Source: VRUE01 sp963715455 (GTDB taxonomy: Bacteria; Actinomycetota; Thermoleophilia; Solirubrobacterales; 70-9). Taken from it: 64,000 nucleotides of DNA. How positions within the stretch are numbered: position 1 is the first letter of the stretch; each line of letters opens with the position of its first letter. A program made the position numbers and the translations under genes. Below are positions 15,791-26,108 of the stretch, in pieces. The DNA is taken from contig OY970245.1 of NCBI GenBank assembly GCA_963715455.1, forward strand, positions 992,001 to 1,056,000, in the 5' to 3' direction. The notes below the pieces were generated by a model, which saw nothing but the letters and a program-made list of their open reading frames with translations, did no database searches and had not been told where the DNA came from.

Positions 15791-16426
15791 ATGAAGATCC
15801 CGAACGCCGAGCACGAATGCCGCCCTTGGCGTATCCACGACCTCGTTCCCGACTTCGTCCTGGAAGACGTCTGGGCCTTGCCCGTGCAGGGCGGCCCGGA
15901 GGACTTCCAGGACCTGCTCGACCTTGCCGGTTCCTTCGACCCGTCCCAGATTGAATCCCGCCCGACCCGCTTCCTCTGGAGCCTTCGCGACCGTCTCGGA
16001 GCCTGGTTCGGCCTGGGCGAGATCTCGACCTCCGTCGACGGCCAGGATGCCGGCCACCTGCCGATCCCCGGCGCCGCTGAGACTTCTCTGCGTGACCGTC
16101 TCCCAGCCGACCTGCGCGACTCCGTCTCGGACTTCTCCTTTGGCGGGCTTCCCTTCGTCCCCATTTACCGCACCGATCGCGAGGCCGTTGCCGAGATCTC
16201 GAACAAGACCGTGCACGGTCTTGCGCATCTGGCCTGGGTCGAACGGGGCGAGGGCCGCTACGAGGGTTGGATGGCCGTCTATGTCAAGCCCCGCGGCGCC
16301 TTCGGCAGGGCCTATATGGCCCTGATCAAGCCGTTCCGGTATTGGGTGGTGTACCCAGCTTTCATGCGGCAGATAGAGCGCATGTGGAATGCGCGTGAGA
16401 GGGGCGGGGCGTCCAGCGGAGCGTGA
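15791..16426 (+). CDS. DUF2867-family protein
   Basis: The product is 211 residues, soluble, and recognised as DUF2867 by its opening (ECRPWRIHDLVPDFVLEDVW), SLRDRLGAWFGLGEI, ISNKTVHGLAHLAWV, GWMAVYVKPRGAFGRAYMAL and IKPFRYWVVYPAFMRQIER. The ATG at 15,791 has a GGAGG site six bases upstream; the frame continues up to the promoter but cannot be translated from there. The biochemical role of the family is not established to my knowledge. Divergence from a TetR regulator with paired operators suggests that it is induced by a small molecule. Confidence 0.8.
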   Translation: MKIPNAEHECRPWRIHDLVPDFVLEDVWALPVQGGPEDFQDLLDLAGSFDPSQIESRPTRFLWSLRDRLGAWFGLGEISTSVDGQDAGHLPIPGAAETSLRDRLPADLRDSVSDFSFGGLPFVPIYRTDREAVAEISNKTVHGLAHLAWVERGEGRYEGWMAVYVKPRGAFGRAYMALIKPFRYWVVYPAFMRQIERMWNARERGGASSGA

Positions 16427-16447
16427 GCGTGCCGCTACGCTCGCATC

Positions 16448-16888
16448 GTGACGCCAGAGGAGCTCGCTGACCTCGCGCATCTGCGCCGCGCCCGCGATCT
16501 GATGGATCGCGAGTACGCGCGGCCACTAGACGTTGCCGCGTTGGCCCGGGCTGCGTTGATGTCGACCGCGCACTTCTCTCGGCAGTTCCGTGCGACGTAT
16601 GGGGAGACGCCCTACGGATACCTGATGACGCGGCGAATCGAGCGGGCGAAGGCGCTGCTGCGGCGTGGCGACATGTCGGTCACCGAGGTCTGTGCGGCGG
16701 TCGGGTGCGCGTCGCTCGGCTCGTTCAGCACACGCTTCACCAAGCTGGTGGGCGAGACGCCGACGGCCTACCGCTCCCGTGACCACGGCGCGCTCGCGGG
16801 CGTGCCGGGCTGCATCGCCAAGGACCTCACCCGCCCGAGCCGCGAGCCGAGCAGGATCGGAGAAACGCACGTGGCGTTGGCTCCCTAA
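16448..16888 (+). CDS. AraC-family transcriptional regulator
   Basis: This short AraC-type protein, 146 residues from GTG, consists mainly of the DNA-binding domain. The first HTH is about residues 18-60 (LDVAALARAALMSTAHFSRQ, FRATYGETPYGYLMTRRIER). The second is about 65-105 (MSVTEVCAAVGCASLGSFST, RFTKLVGETPTAYR). There is no separate ligand domain. It is followed after 10 bases by a VOC gene and then a UvrA-like gene. I infer that it controls this operon. Confidence 0.88.
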   Translation: MTPEELADLAHLRRARDLMDREYARPLDVAALARAALMSTAHFSRQFRATYGETPYGYLMTRRIERAKALLRRGDMSVTEVCAAVGCASLGSFSTRFTKLVGETPTAYRSRDHGALAGVPGCIAKDLTRPSREPSRIGETHVALAP

Positions 16889-16898
16889 CGTTGGGGCC

Positions 16899-17306
16899 AT
16901 GAACCTCACTCTCTCCCAATGCTTCGTCATCGTTCATGACCCCGACCTGGCGCTGGCCTTCTACCGCGACACGCTCGGCCTCGAGCTGCGCAACGACGTC
17001 AGCAAAGAGGACTTTCGCTGGATCACCGTTGGCGCCGCCTCTCAGCCCGACGTCGCGATCGTCCTCACGAACTACCTGAACGGCAGCCCCGCCGACGGTG
17101 AGGCGGTCGCCGCCCTCGTTGCCAAGGGTGCCCTGAACGGCGTCCACTTCCACAGCGACGACCTCGACGCAACCTTCGAGAAGGTGGACGCCTCGGGCGC
17201 TGAGATCGTGCAGGAGCCGACCGACCAGCCCTGGGGCACGCGGGACTTCGCCGTCCGCGATCCGTCTGGCAATCTCGTGCGCATCGACCAGCCGCCCGCC
17301 GCGTAG
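16899..17306 (+). CDS. VOC-family (glyoxalase/bleomycin-resistance fold) protein
   Basis: This is a 135-residue VOC protein with two beta-alpha-beta-beta-beta modules: SQCFVIVHDPDLALAFYRDT at the start and GVHFHSDDLDATFEKV, GTRDFAVRDPSGNLVRIDQP at the end. The family includes glyoxalases, dioxygenases and drug-binding resistance proteins. The substrate is unknown. It lies between AraC and UvrA-like genes with gaps of 10 and 5 bases, so it belongs to that operon. The company of a UvrA-like ATPase would fit a role against a DNA-targeting small molecule. Confidence 0.85.
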   Translation: MNLTLSQCFVIVHDPDLALAFYRDTLGLELRNDVSKEDFRWITVGAASQPDVAIVLTNYLNGSPADGEAVAALVAKGALNGVHFHSDDLDATFEKVDASGAEIVQEPTDQPWGTRDFAVRDPSGNLVRIDQPPAA

Positions 17307-17311
17307 AGCCA

Positions 17312-19692
<2,381 letters not shown>

Positions 19693-19796
19693 TCGATTAA
19701 GGCCTGGGCTAAGCGGCTTCAGATCGACCGCCGCCGGCCTGATCGTTCGCTAGATCTCGATATCCCGGGGATGATTTCCCCCGCTAAGGTGGGCGC

Positions 19797-20945
19797 GTGA
19801 GCAAGCTCGACGACGCCTGCTCTGTGATTGCGCCTCGCCTGCGCGAGCGTCTCCCCGAGCTGGAAGCGGCGATCGTCACCCGTGTCTACGCGATCGCGGA
19901 TCCCCGTGAGGTTGCCGATCCCACCTATCTGCACAGCTTGCACGGCGCCCTCACCGCCGTCCTCGAGCACTCCGTCGCGGTCCTTGAGTTAGGCGAGCGC
20001 CAGGCTCCCGGTATTCCCCCCGCACCGCTGGCGGAGGCTCGCCTTGCCGCTCGCGCCGGCGTTGCCCTGGACACCGTGCTGCGTCGCTATGTCGCCAGCA
20101 AGGCCCTGCTCGACGACTGCCTGGCCGAGGAGGCGGAGCGCGCCGACGTCTCGAGTGCCGACCTGCGTTGCCTGCTGCGCCGGCAAGGGATGCTGCTCGA
20201 CAGTCTGCTCGAGGCGGTCAGCGCCGAGCACGTTCGCGAGGCTAAGCGTTGGCCGAGCAGCTCGGCGGAGCGGCGCCGGGAGTGCGTCAAGGGCCTGCTC
20301 GCCGGCGAGTTGGTCGATCACTCCAAGCTCGAATACGACCTCGACGCCCACCACCTCGCCCTGATGGCCAAGGGAGAGGGGTCGCCGGAGGTGATGCGCG
20401 TGCTGGCGAGGAGGCTCGACCGTCGCCTGCTGGCGGTTTGCCGCGAGGAGGAGCCGATCTGGGCATGCTGGCTCGGCGGCGGTCGCCAACTCGAAGCCGA
20501 GCAAGCTCTACGGGCGCTTGGTGAGATCTCCCTGGATCGAGTCTTCGTGACGGTCGGTGAGCCCGGCGAAGGGCTCGCGGGCTGGCGGTTCAGTCACCGT
20601 CAGGCCAAGGCGGCGTTGCCGATTGCAGAGCGCCGGGGGCAGCCCGTCCTCCGCTACGCCGACGTCGCCATGGTCGCATCGGTGCTTCGCGACGATCTCG
20701 TCGCCACCTCGCTGCACCAGCTCTACCTGGAGCCGCTCGAAAGGGCGCGCGATGGCGGCAAGGTTGCGCGCGAGACCCTGCGCGCTTACTTCATGGCCGA
20801 CCGGAACATCTCTTCGACCGCTGCTGCGTTGGAGGTCGATCGCCGCACGGTGACAAATCGCATCCGTGCCATCGAGGATCTCTTCGGCCGTCCACTCAAG
20901 GACTGCTCGACGGAGCTGGAAACCGCCCTGCGGCTCTCGGACTGA
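19797..20945 (+). CDS. PucR/CdaR-type transcriptional regulator
   Basis: This encodes 382 residues from GTG. The N-terminal part is helical and resembles the RsbR-like or GGDEF-related sensor region of PucR proteins. The C-terminal HTH_30 is clear: LRAYFMADRNISSTAAALEV, DRRTVTNRIRAIEDLFGRPL. PucR-type proteins regulate catabolic or stress genes from a C-terminal HTH. No catabolic operon flanks it, so the target is unknown. The gene is monocistronic, and its start is 104 bases after the broken UvrA-like gene. Confidence 0.85.
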   Translation: MSKLDDACSVIAPRLRERLPELEAAIVTRVYAIADPREVADPTYLHSLHGALTAVLEHSVAVLELGERQAPGIPPAPLAEARLAARAGVALDTVLRRYVASKALLDDCLAEEAERADVSSADLRCLLRRQGMLLDSLLEAVSAEHVREAKRWPSSSAERRRECVKGLLAGELVDHSKLEYDLDAHHLALMAKGEGSPEVMRVLARRLDRRLLAVCREEEPIWACWLGGGRQLEAEQALRALGEISLDRVFVTVGEPGEGLAGWRFSHRQAKAALPIAERRGQPVLRYADVAMVASVLRDDLVATSLHQLYLEPLERARDGGKVARETLRAYFMADRNISSTAAALEVDRRTVTNRIRAIEDLFGRPLKDCSTELETALRLSD

Positions 20946-21070
20946 CTCGAACCGGGCGCCTTTCCCAGGTTGCTGAATCCCGGGCGAGCAAGACCCCACA
21001 TTGGGGAGGCGCCGCCGCGCGTATCTGGGGAGGATCGGCTTGATTCCATCTGACGAGGAAGGGCGAGCAA

Positions 21071-21844
21071 ATGAGGAAGCACATGATTCGTGCCGCGGCT
21101 GTCGTCGCGGCGCTCGGGTTGATCGTGGTTGCGAATGCCGTGGCCAAGCCGCAGGTGGTCAAAATTGGGAATCTCTTCCTCGAAGACGACGGCGGGATCT
21201 CGCCGTCCAAGCTGCCCAGGCACGAGCAGGTGCCGATCTCGGCACACATCAACGGTCGAATCGGCACCACGGACGGCAGTCATCCTCCGGCGATCAGGCG
21301 GGTGGTCGTCGACTTCGACAAGACGATCGAAGTGCACGCCAAGGGTTTGCCTTCCTGCGGGCGGGGTCAGCTCACGGCGCGTTCAACCGTGGACGCGAAA
21401 CGGGCCTGCTCCGATGCGATCGTCGGTTCCGGTGAGGGTGAAGTCGAGGTTGCCTTCCCTGAACAAGCACCGTTCTCCGCCAAAGGCCCAATCGTCCTCT
21501 TCAACGGTGGTGTCCACAGTGGCACCACGCTTCTCTTGATCCATGCCTACGTCGCGGTCCCGGCGCCGACCGCGGTCATCGTCCCGGTCAAGATCACCCG
21601 CATCCGGCGGGGCCACTACGGGATCCACGCTGATGCCCAGATCCCCCGGATTGCCGGTGGTGCCGGCTCGGTCACCGATTTCGAGTTCAACATCGACCGC
21701 AAATTCACTTACAAGGGCAGAAGGGAGAGCTACCTGACCGCCAGCTGTCCGACCGGGCGTTACTACACCGAAGGGGAAGCGCTTTTCGCCGACGGCACTT
21801 CGCTGAAGAGCATCCACGTCCTGCCCTGCACGCCGAAGGGTTAG
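21071..21844 (+). CDS. Secreted protein of unknown function
   Basis: The product is 257 residues. The signal peptide is residues 1 to about 25 (IRAAAVVAALGLIVVANAVA), after the ATG at 21,071 with AGGAAGGG upstream. The mature part is beta-rich and has four cysteines (around LPSCGRGQL, KRACSDAIV, TASCPTGRY and HVLPCTPKG), consistent with two disulfides. The phrase GSGEGEVEVAFPEQAPFSAK may mark a conserved core. I do not recognise a named domain. It is probably an exported wall or secreted protein. Confidence 0.7.
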   Translation: MRKHMIRAAAVVAALGLIVVANAVAKPQVVKIGNLFLEDDGGISPSKLPRHEQVPISAHINGRIGTTDGSHPPAIRRVVVDFDKTIEVHAKGLPSCGRGQLTARSTVDAKRACSDAIVGSGEGEVEVAFPEQAPFSAKGPIVLFNGGVHSGTTLLLIHAYVAVPAPTAVIVPVKITRIRRGHYGIHADAQIPRIAGGAGSVTDFEFNIDRKFTYKGRRESYLTASCPTGRYYTEGEALFADGTSLKSIHVLPCTPKG

Positions 21845-21878
21845 CCTTTGCCGGAGGATCGCGGTCTGCGGCGATTGC

Positions 21879-23132
21879 CTAGCTGACGCACCCGTTTGGC
21901 CAGCGGTTGGGGGTCAGGGTGGGGCCACGGCTGGCCGTGATCGCTTGGGTGTTGGCGGTCGCCGCCCTGTCGGCGCGACGAATCTTGCCGCGGAGCTTCC
22001 TTGCCTTTGGTGTGGGGGCCGTCGACTTGATCGCGGCCGCTCCCACGTATGGGTTCCGCGCCGCCTTGACCAAGCGGACCAGGGAGCGCGGACCTCCGTA
22101 TGCGCGCAGGGTCCTCTCCAGCGAGTAGATCGGCACTTCGCGGGCACCGAGGGTTGCGGCCAGACGGACGTCGTGGAGGAGACTGGCGAAGCGGCGGTAG
22201 GGCCCGCGGCCGGCGGAGCCGAAACTGAGCTGCCCGACTTCGCCGTACTCGCGCTGGGCGGAGCGGAAGTAAGAGGAGATGATGCCGGGACCGGGGTCGT
22301 GCCCCGAGTAGTAGTTGAAGACGCTGCGATAGACCTGGAAGAAGAGCTCGTGCCACGGCGCCACCGGCAGGATGAAGTTGGCGGCGTCCTGGAGCGCCAG
22401 ATGGCCGTCGCTGATGTCGTCGAGCGCGGCCGGCATCGGTGCGGCGGAGATCCTCACTCCATGACGCTCGGCCCAGCGCACGACCCCCGCGTACCCGCGC
22501 CAGGCGGCGCACTGCTGGATAGGGTCGATCGTCGGCTGGAAGACCGACTCGAAGGCCCCGCCGCCGCTGCCCCCCATGATCGCCGCCGTCATCTCGAAGG
22601 GCGTGCGCAGTCGCGGCTCGGGGTCAAGGGCGAGGCCTCGCAGCCGGACGCGCCTCTCCCGCGCCCAGCGGACGGCCGCCTTGACCGCCCCCAGGTGCTC
22701 GCTCGCCGCGCCCTCCCAGGCCCAGTAGCCGGCGGTGTAGGGGACGAGGATCCAGCCCCATACCGGGACGCCGAGCCGGTTGGCTGTGCGGATGATCCGC
22801 AGTGCGTCGTGGCGCTGGGGCATGCCCGCAGGCACTGGACCGAAGTCCCGCCGGTAGCGAAGGTTGAAGTAGAGGGGGATCTTATGGCGACGCAGGATGC
22901 GCCAGAGGCGCGGTGTGTAGAAGTGCGTGTCCCGCCTGTTCCAGTAGGTCTCGGGGACGTCCCAGTCCGTGCCGGGCACGGCCTCGCCCGCCCAGAAGCC
23001 GATCGTCGTCCCTGTCCGCGGCGTAAGCGGGGTCTGCGGGCCGACCGCGGTCGCGCGCTTGGCAATCGCGGCTTGCGGGGCGAGCAGCGCCAGTGCGGCA
23101 ACGGCTGTCAGGGCGACCGCTGCGCGGCTCAT
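21879..23132 (-). CDS. Secreted TIM-barrel-like protein, possible glycoside hydrolase
   Basis: The product is 417 residues. A Sec signal covers residues 1-24 (ALTAVAALALLAPQAAIAK). The mature protein alternates strands and helices in a TIM-barrel-like manner. Possible barrel strands are TTIGFWAGEAVPG, KIPLYFNLRY, GVPVWGWILVPYT, RLRGLALDPEPRLR, GVRISAAPMP and AREVPIYSLE. Asp and Glu in LALDPEPR could be catalytic if it is a glycosidase, but I cannot name a family. A basic C-terminal tail of about 40 residues follows. The gene is convergent with 21,071-21,844. Confidence 0.65.
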   Translation of the reverse strand: MSRAAVALTAVAALALLAPQAAIAKRATAVGPQTPLTPRTGTTIGFWAGEAVPGTDWDVPETYWNRRDTHFYTPRLWRILRRHKIPLYFNLRYRRDFGPVPAGMPQRHDALRIIRTANRLGVPVWGWILVPYTAGYWAWEGAASEHLGAVKAAVRWARERRVRLRGLALDPEPRLRTPFEMTAAIMGGSGGGAFESVFQPTIDPIQQCAAWRGYAGVVRWAERHGVRISAAPMPAALDDISDGHLALQDAANFILPVAPWHELFFQVYRSVFNYYSGHDPGPGIISSYFRSAQREYGEVGQLSFGSAGRGPYRRFASLLHDVRLAATLGAREVPIYSLERTLRAYGGPRSLVRLVKAARNPYVGAAAIKSTAPTPKARKLRGKIRRADRAATANTQAITASRGPTLTPNRWPNGCVS

Positions 23133-23160
23133 CGGGAAGATTCTAGTGTTAAGGGTGCCG

Positions 23161-23796
23161 ATGTCCGGAGAGGAGTGGACCGCAGATGAGGAGAAAGTCC
23201 AGCGCTATCTAGAGCGGGCGGACGAGTTTCCCCACCGCCTGGAGGGTGAGGGGGTGCTGCGCGAGCATGTCCCGCGGGAGGCTCGGCGCGTGCTCGACCT
23301 CGGCACCGGTGACGGGCGCCTGCTCGCGCTGCTGCATGCCGAACGCGCCGAGATGCACGGGGTTGGGCTCGACTTCTCCGAACTGATGCTGGATGAGGCG
23401 CACGAGCGCTTCGCCGGTGAGGAGAGCATCGAGCTGATCGAGCACGACCTTTCCCAGTCACTCCCCGATCTCGGCCGCTTCGACGCGGTCGTCTCCTCGT
23501 TCGCCATCCACCACCTCGAGCACGAGCGCAAGCGCTCGCTCTATGGCGAAGCGTTCGAGCTGCTCGAGCCAGGTGGGGTCTTTGCCAACTTCGAGCACGT
23601 TGCCTCGCCCAGCGAGCGCCTGCATGCCGCCTTCTTCGCGGCGATCGAGGAACCGCTCGAGAACGAGGACCCATCCGACCGCACGCTCGACGTCGAGACG
23701 CAGCTTGGCTGGCTACGCGAGATCGGCTTCGAAGACGTCGACTGCTACTGGAAGTGGCTGGAGATGGCGCTGCTTGTTGGGGTCAAGTCGGCCTAG
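23161..23796 (+). CDS. SAM-dependent methyltransferase
   Basis: The product is 211 residues, class I methyltransferase. Motif I is RRVLDLGTGDGRLLALL (about residues 42-58), motif II MHGVGLDFSELMLDEA, motif IV FDAVVSSFAIHHLEHERKRS and motif V/VI LLEPGGVFANFEHVA. Such small enzymes methylate small molecules, lipids or proteins; the substrate is not evident. It diverges from the secreted TIM-barrel-like gene, with only 28 bases between their starts. Confidence 0.88.
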   Translation: MSGEEWTADEEKVQRYLERADEFPHRLEGEGVLREHVPREARRVLDLGTGDGRLLALLHAERAEMHGVGLDFSELMLDEAHERFAGEESIELIEHDLSQSLPDLGRFDAVVSSFAIHHLEHERKRSLYGEAFELLEPGGVFANFEHVASPSERLHAAFFAAIEEPLENEDPSDRTLDVETQLGWLREIGFEDVDCYWKWLEMALLVGVKSA

Positions 23797-23873
23797 CCGA
23801 GCATCATCCATACGCGGGAAGTTGATTAGATGCCGTCGATTGATCAAAGCGGCAAATGGGGGTATCTGGGTCC

Positions 23874-24350
23874 ATGAGGTTCTTCACGATTTTCAGGGGC
23901 AGATGGATTGTCTGCCTGTCGTTCGGCCTCGTTGCGGTCTTCGGCATCACCGCCTGCGGCGATTCCGGGGCGAGTGAAGAGGAGCTGAACCAGGCGAAGC
24001 GGGAGGGCGCCGCGCATGCCCGCGAGCAGGCAAGGATCAAGCAGATCCAGCGCGAAATCCGGAGGCTTCGCCGGGGAAACGGCACCACACCATCATCGCC
24101 GAGCGGTTCGGGCACGACCGCCTCGTCGGAAGGAAGCAGTGGATGTGGCGGCGAACTCTCGGTTGGCCCCAACACGACCTGCCCCTTCGCCGTGAACGTC
24201 GAACGGGCCTACTTCGAAGAAATCGGCTCCGGAAGTGGAACCGTCGTTGCTTACAGTCCCGTCACCGGAAAGACCTACTCGATGTACTGCACGGCGGGCA
24301 CGCCCCACGTCTGCACCGGCGGCAACGACGCCTCGGTCTACTTCCCGTAG
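23874..24350 (+). CDS. Small cysteine-rich lipoprotein
   Basis: The product is 158 residues. The lipoprotein signal WIVCLSFGLVAVFGITACGD places the lipidated cysteine at residue 28. A charged helix (about 32-68) and a Ser/Gly/Thr linker follow. The C-terminal domain of about 70 residues has four cysteines (SSGCGGELSVG, NTTCPFAVN, MYCTAG, HVCTGG), likely two disulfides, and resembles small extracellular domains of unknown role seen in actinobacteria. The next gene, also a lipoprotein, starts within 20 bases of its stop, so both are likely co-transcribed. Confidence 0.75.
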   Translation: MRFFTIFRGRWIVCLSFGLVAVFGITACGDSGASEEELNQAKREGAAHAREQARIKQIQREIRRLRRGNGTTPSSPSGSGTTASSEGSSGCGGELSVGPNTTCPFAVNVERAYFEEIGSGSGTVVAYSPVTGKTYSMYCTAGTPHVCTGGNDASVYFP

Positions 24351-24369
24351 CCCGGCGGCCCCAAATAGG

Positions 24370-25416
24370 TTGTTGTTGCGCCGCGCACTCGGATATCTGA
24401 CGGCAGCTCTGCTCCTCACTGGCTGCTTGGCGATGACTGGTTGCGGCTCGGGAGAAGGCTCCGGTCGTGCCGAAAAGACCGTCGACGTGGCGTTGCACCA
24501 GCAGCAGGCTAAGCGCCACCGACTGGAACGGAAGCTGGCCGATGTCAGGCGTCGGGCGCGCCGCGAAGCACGGACGGCGCGTGCCGCCCGTGCCAAAGCC
24601 GAGGCCGCGCGCCGGTCCGCTGGCGCCGGCGGTCCGCTCTTCTCCTCCGACGCGCAGCGCTCCTTCGCCGCGCTCGCCACCTCGATCCCGGCTGAAGTCG
24701 GCCTTGCGGTGGCCGCGCTCGGCGGCTCAGGTGAGGTCGAGACCTTCGGGTCCCTGCAGTCGGGTCACGCGTGGAGCACGATCAAGCTGCCGATCCTCGT
24801 CACGCTGATGCGCGAAGGGGCGCTGAGTGCGGGGGAGGAACAGTGGGCCGCGGCCGCGATTGAGGCCTCGGACAATGAAGCGGCGGCGAGCCTCTTCGAC
24901 CAGCTGGAGCGGACGCACGGGGGGCTCGACGGCGCCAGCGCCGCCGTCGACGAGGTGCTGGCCGCCGCCGGCAGCACGGGCACCACGCTGGCCACCGATC
25001 CGCCTCCGCGCGGCGCCGTCTCGACCTACGGTCAGACCGAGTGGTCGCTGGTCGGCTCTGCGACCTTCCTCCGCTCGCTGGTCAACGGCTGCCTGCTCGA
25101 CCCTGCTGGAACCGAATACGTCGCCGGCCTGATGGGAAGCGTGATTCCCGAACAGCACTGGGGCCTGGGCGAAGCGGGTTTCGAGCCGAGCTGGTCGGTC
25201 GGGCTCAAGGGAGGCTGGGGACCGGAGGCCGGATCGGGCGCCTACCTGGTCCGCCAGGTCGGCGTCGTCCGCGACGGCAAGTCGGGCGTTGTCGCCTCAA
25301 TGATTGCCAGCGATCCATCCGGGTCCTTCGGCGGGGGGATCGAAGCCGTCACCCGGCTTGCCTCCTGGCTGCGGGAAAGCCTGAAGGGCCTCGGGCCTGC
25401 TGCGAGCGACTGTTAG
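24370..25416 (+). CDS. Beta-lactamase-fold serine hydrolase lipoprotein
   Basis: This encodes about 348 residues from one of three TTG codons at 24,370-24,378; the exact one is uncertain. The signal LTAALLLTGCLAMTGCGS offers a lipobox cysteine. A charged coiled coil of about 45 residues follows, then a class A beta-lactamase-like domain. Visible elements are SxxK as STIK in HAWSTIKLPILV, SDN in IEASDNEAA and a KTG-like KGG in GLKGGWGP. This is the Beta-lactamase2 type. It may hydrolyse beta-lactams or be a wall-related esterase or peptidase. It ends convergently, by a four-base overlap, with an amidase gene. Confidence 0.8.
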   Translation: MLLRRALGYLTAALLLTGCLAMTGCGSGEGSGRAEKTVDVALHQQQAKRHRLERKLADVRRRARREARTARAARAKAEAARRSAGAGGPLFSSDAQRSFAALATSIPAEVGLAVAALGGSGEVETFGSLQSGHAWSTIKLPILVTLMREGALSAGEEQWAAAAIEASDNEAAASLFDQLERTHGGLDGASAAVDEVLAAAGSTGTTLATDPPPRGAVSTYGQTEWSLVGSATFLRSLVNGCLLDPAGTEYVAGLMGSVIPEQHWGLGEAGFEPSWSVGLKGGWGPEAGSGAYLVRQVGVVRDGKSGVVASMIASDPSGSFGGGIEAVTRLASWLRESLKGLGPAASDC

Positions 25417-26108
25417 CCGCAGCGGCCCAGGCGACTGAGCTTGCGGCGATATTTCCGCATCGATCTGTGGCGCCAGTCGCCGTGTGTCTGGCTGCCCAGG
25501 CTTGCGACCCGCTCTCGGTGGTAGGGCGAGCTGAGGCTCTCGTTGTGGCCGATCACGTTGCTGAGTTTGATGTGGAGACGGCAACGCAGGTACTGGGTGA
25601 GGCGCAGTGAGGCGTGCATCTGGCGCCGATTCCCCAGCACGTCCCCGTCGCTGTAGCCGGTGTGCTCGATCCCGATCGCGGTCCAGTTGAGGCCGACCGT
25701 GTGGCGGCAGCGCGTGCGCAGATTGACCAGCCGGTAGATGCGCCCCGAGGAAGAGACGACGAAGTGGGCGCAGACGTTGGGCAGCTCGCCCAGCTCGCCG
25801 TCGGGGACGTCGGGCGCGAACGTGTTGTGCACCGCCGCTGCGCTGCCGGCCACCGCGACGTGCTCGACGATCACCCGCGGGTGGCGCAGGCGCCACGTGT
25901 GTTCTCCGTAATGGCGCTCGGAGTAGGCGGCCATCTCGCGCTTGCGACCCGGTCCGAAGGGGATCAGCCATTTGCGGATCGGTGGCTTCACGACTGAGGT
26001 CACGGCGTCGCTTCGGCCGGCCGCGGCTGGCCCGCCCGCCAGAAGGGAAGCGGCGGTCGTCGTCACCAGGAGCACGAGTCCGGCGACTGCAAGCGGCCGC
26101 CGCTTCAC
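25413..26108 (-). CDS. Secreted N-acetylmuramoyl-L-alanine amidase (Amidase_2-like)
   Basis: This encodes about 231 residues from GTG at 26,108, which overlaps the stop of the upstream aldehyde dehydrogenase gene (GTGA). The signal peptide is LAVAGLVLLVTTTAASLLAG. The domain matches PGRP/Amidase_2: VIVEHVAVAGSAAAVHNTF, NVCAHFVVSSSGRIYRLVNL, RHTVGLNWTAIGIEHTGYSD and SNVIGHNESLSSPYH. The His residues in EHVAV and the late GHNE would bind zinc, though the first is EH and not the usual TH. It should cleave peptidoglycan stems outside the membrane. Confidence 0.75.
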   Translation of the reverse strand: MKRRPLAVAGLVLLVTTTAASLLAGGPAAAGRSDAVTSVVKPPIRKWLIPFGPGRKREMAAYSERHYGEHTWRLRHPRVIVEHVAVAGSAAAVHNTFAPDVPDGELGELPNVCAHFVVSSSGRIYRLVNLRTRCRHTVGLNWTAIGIEHTGYSDGDVLGNRRQMHASLRLTQYLRCRLHIKLSNVIGHNESLSSPYHRERVASLGSQTHGDWRHRSMRKYRRKLSRLGRCG

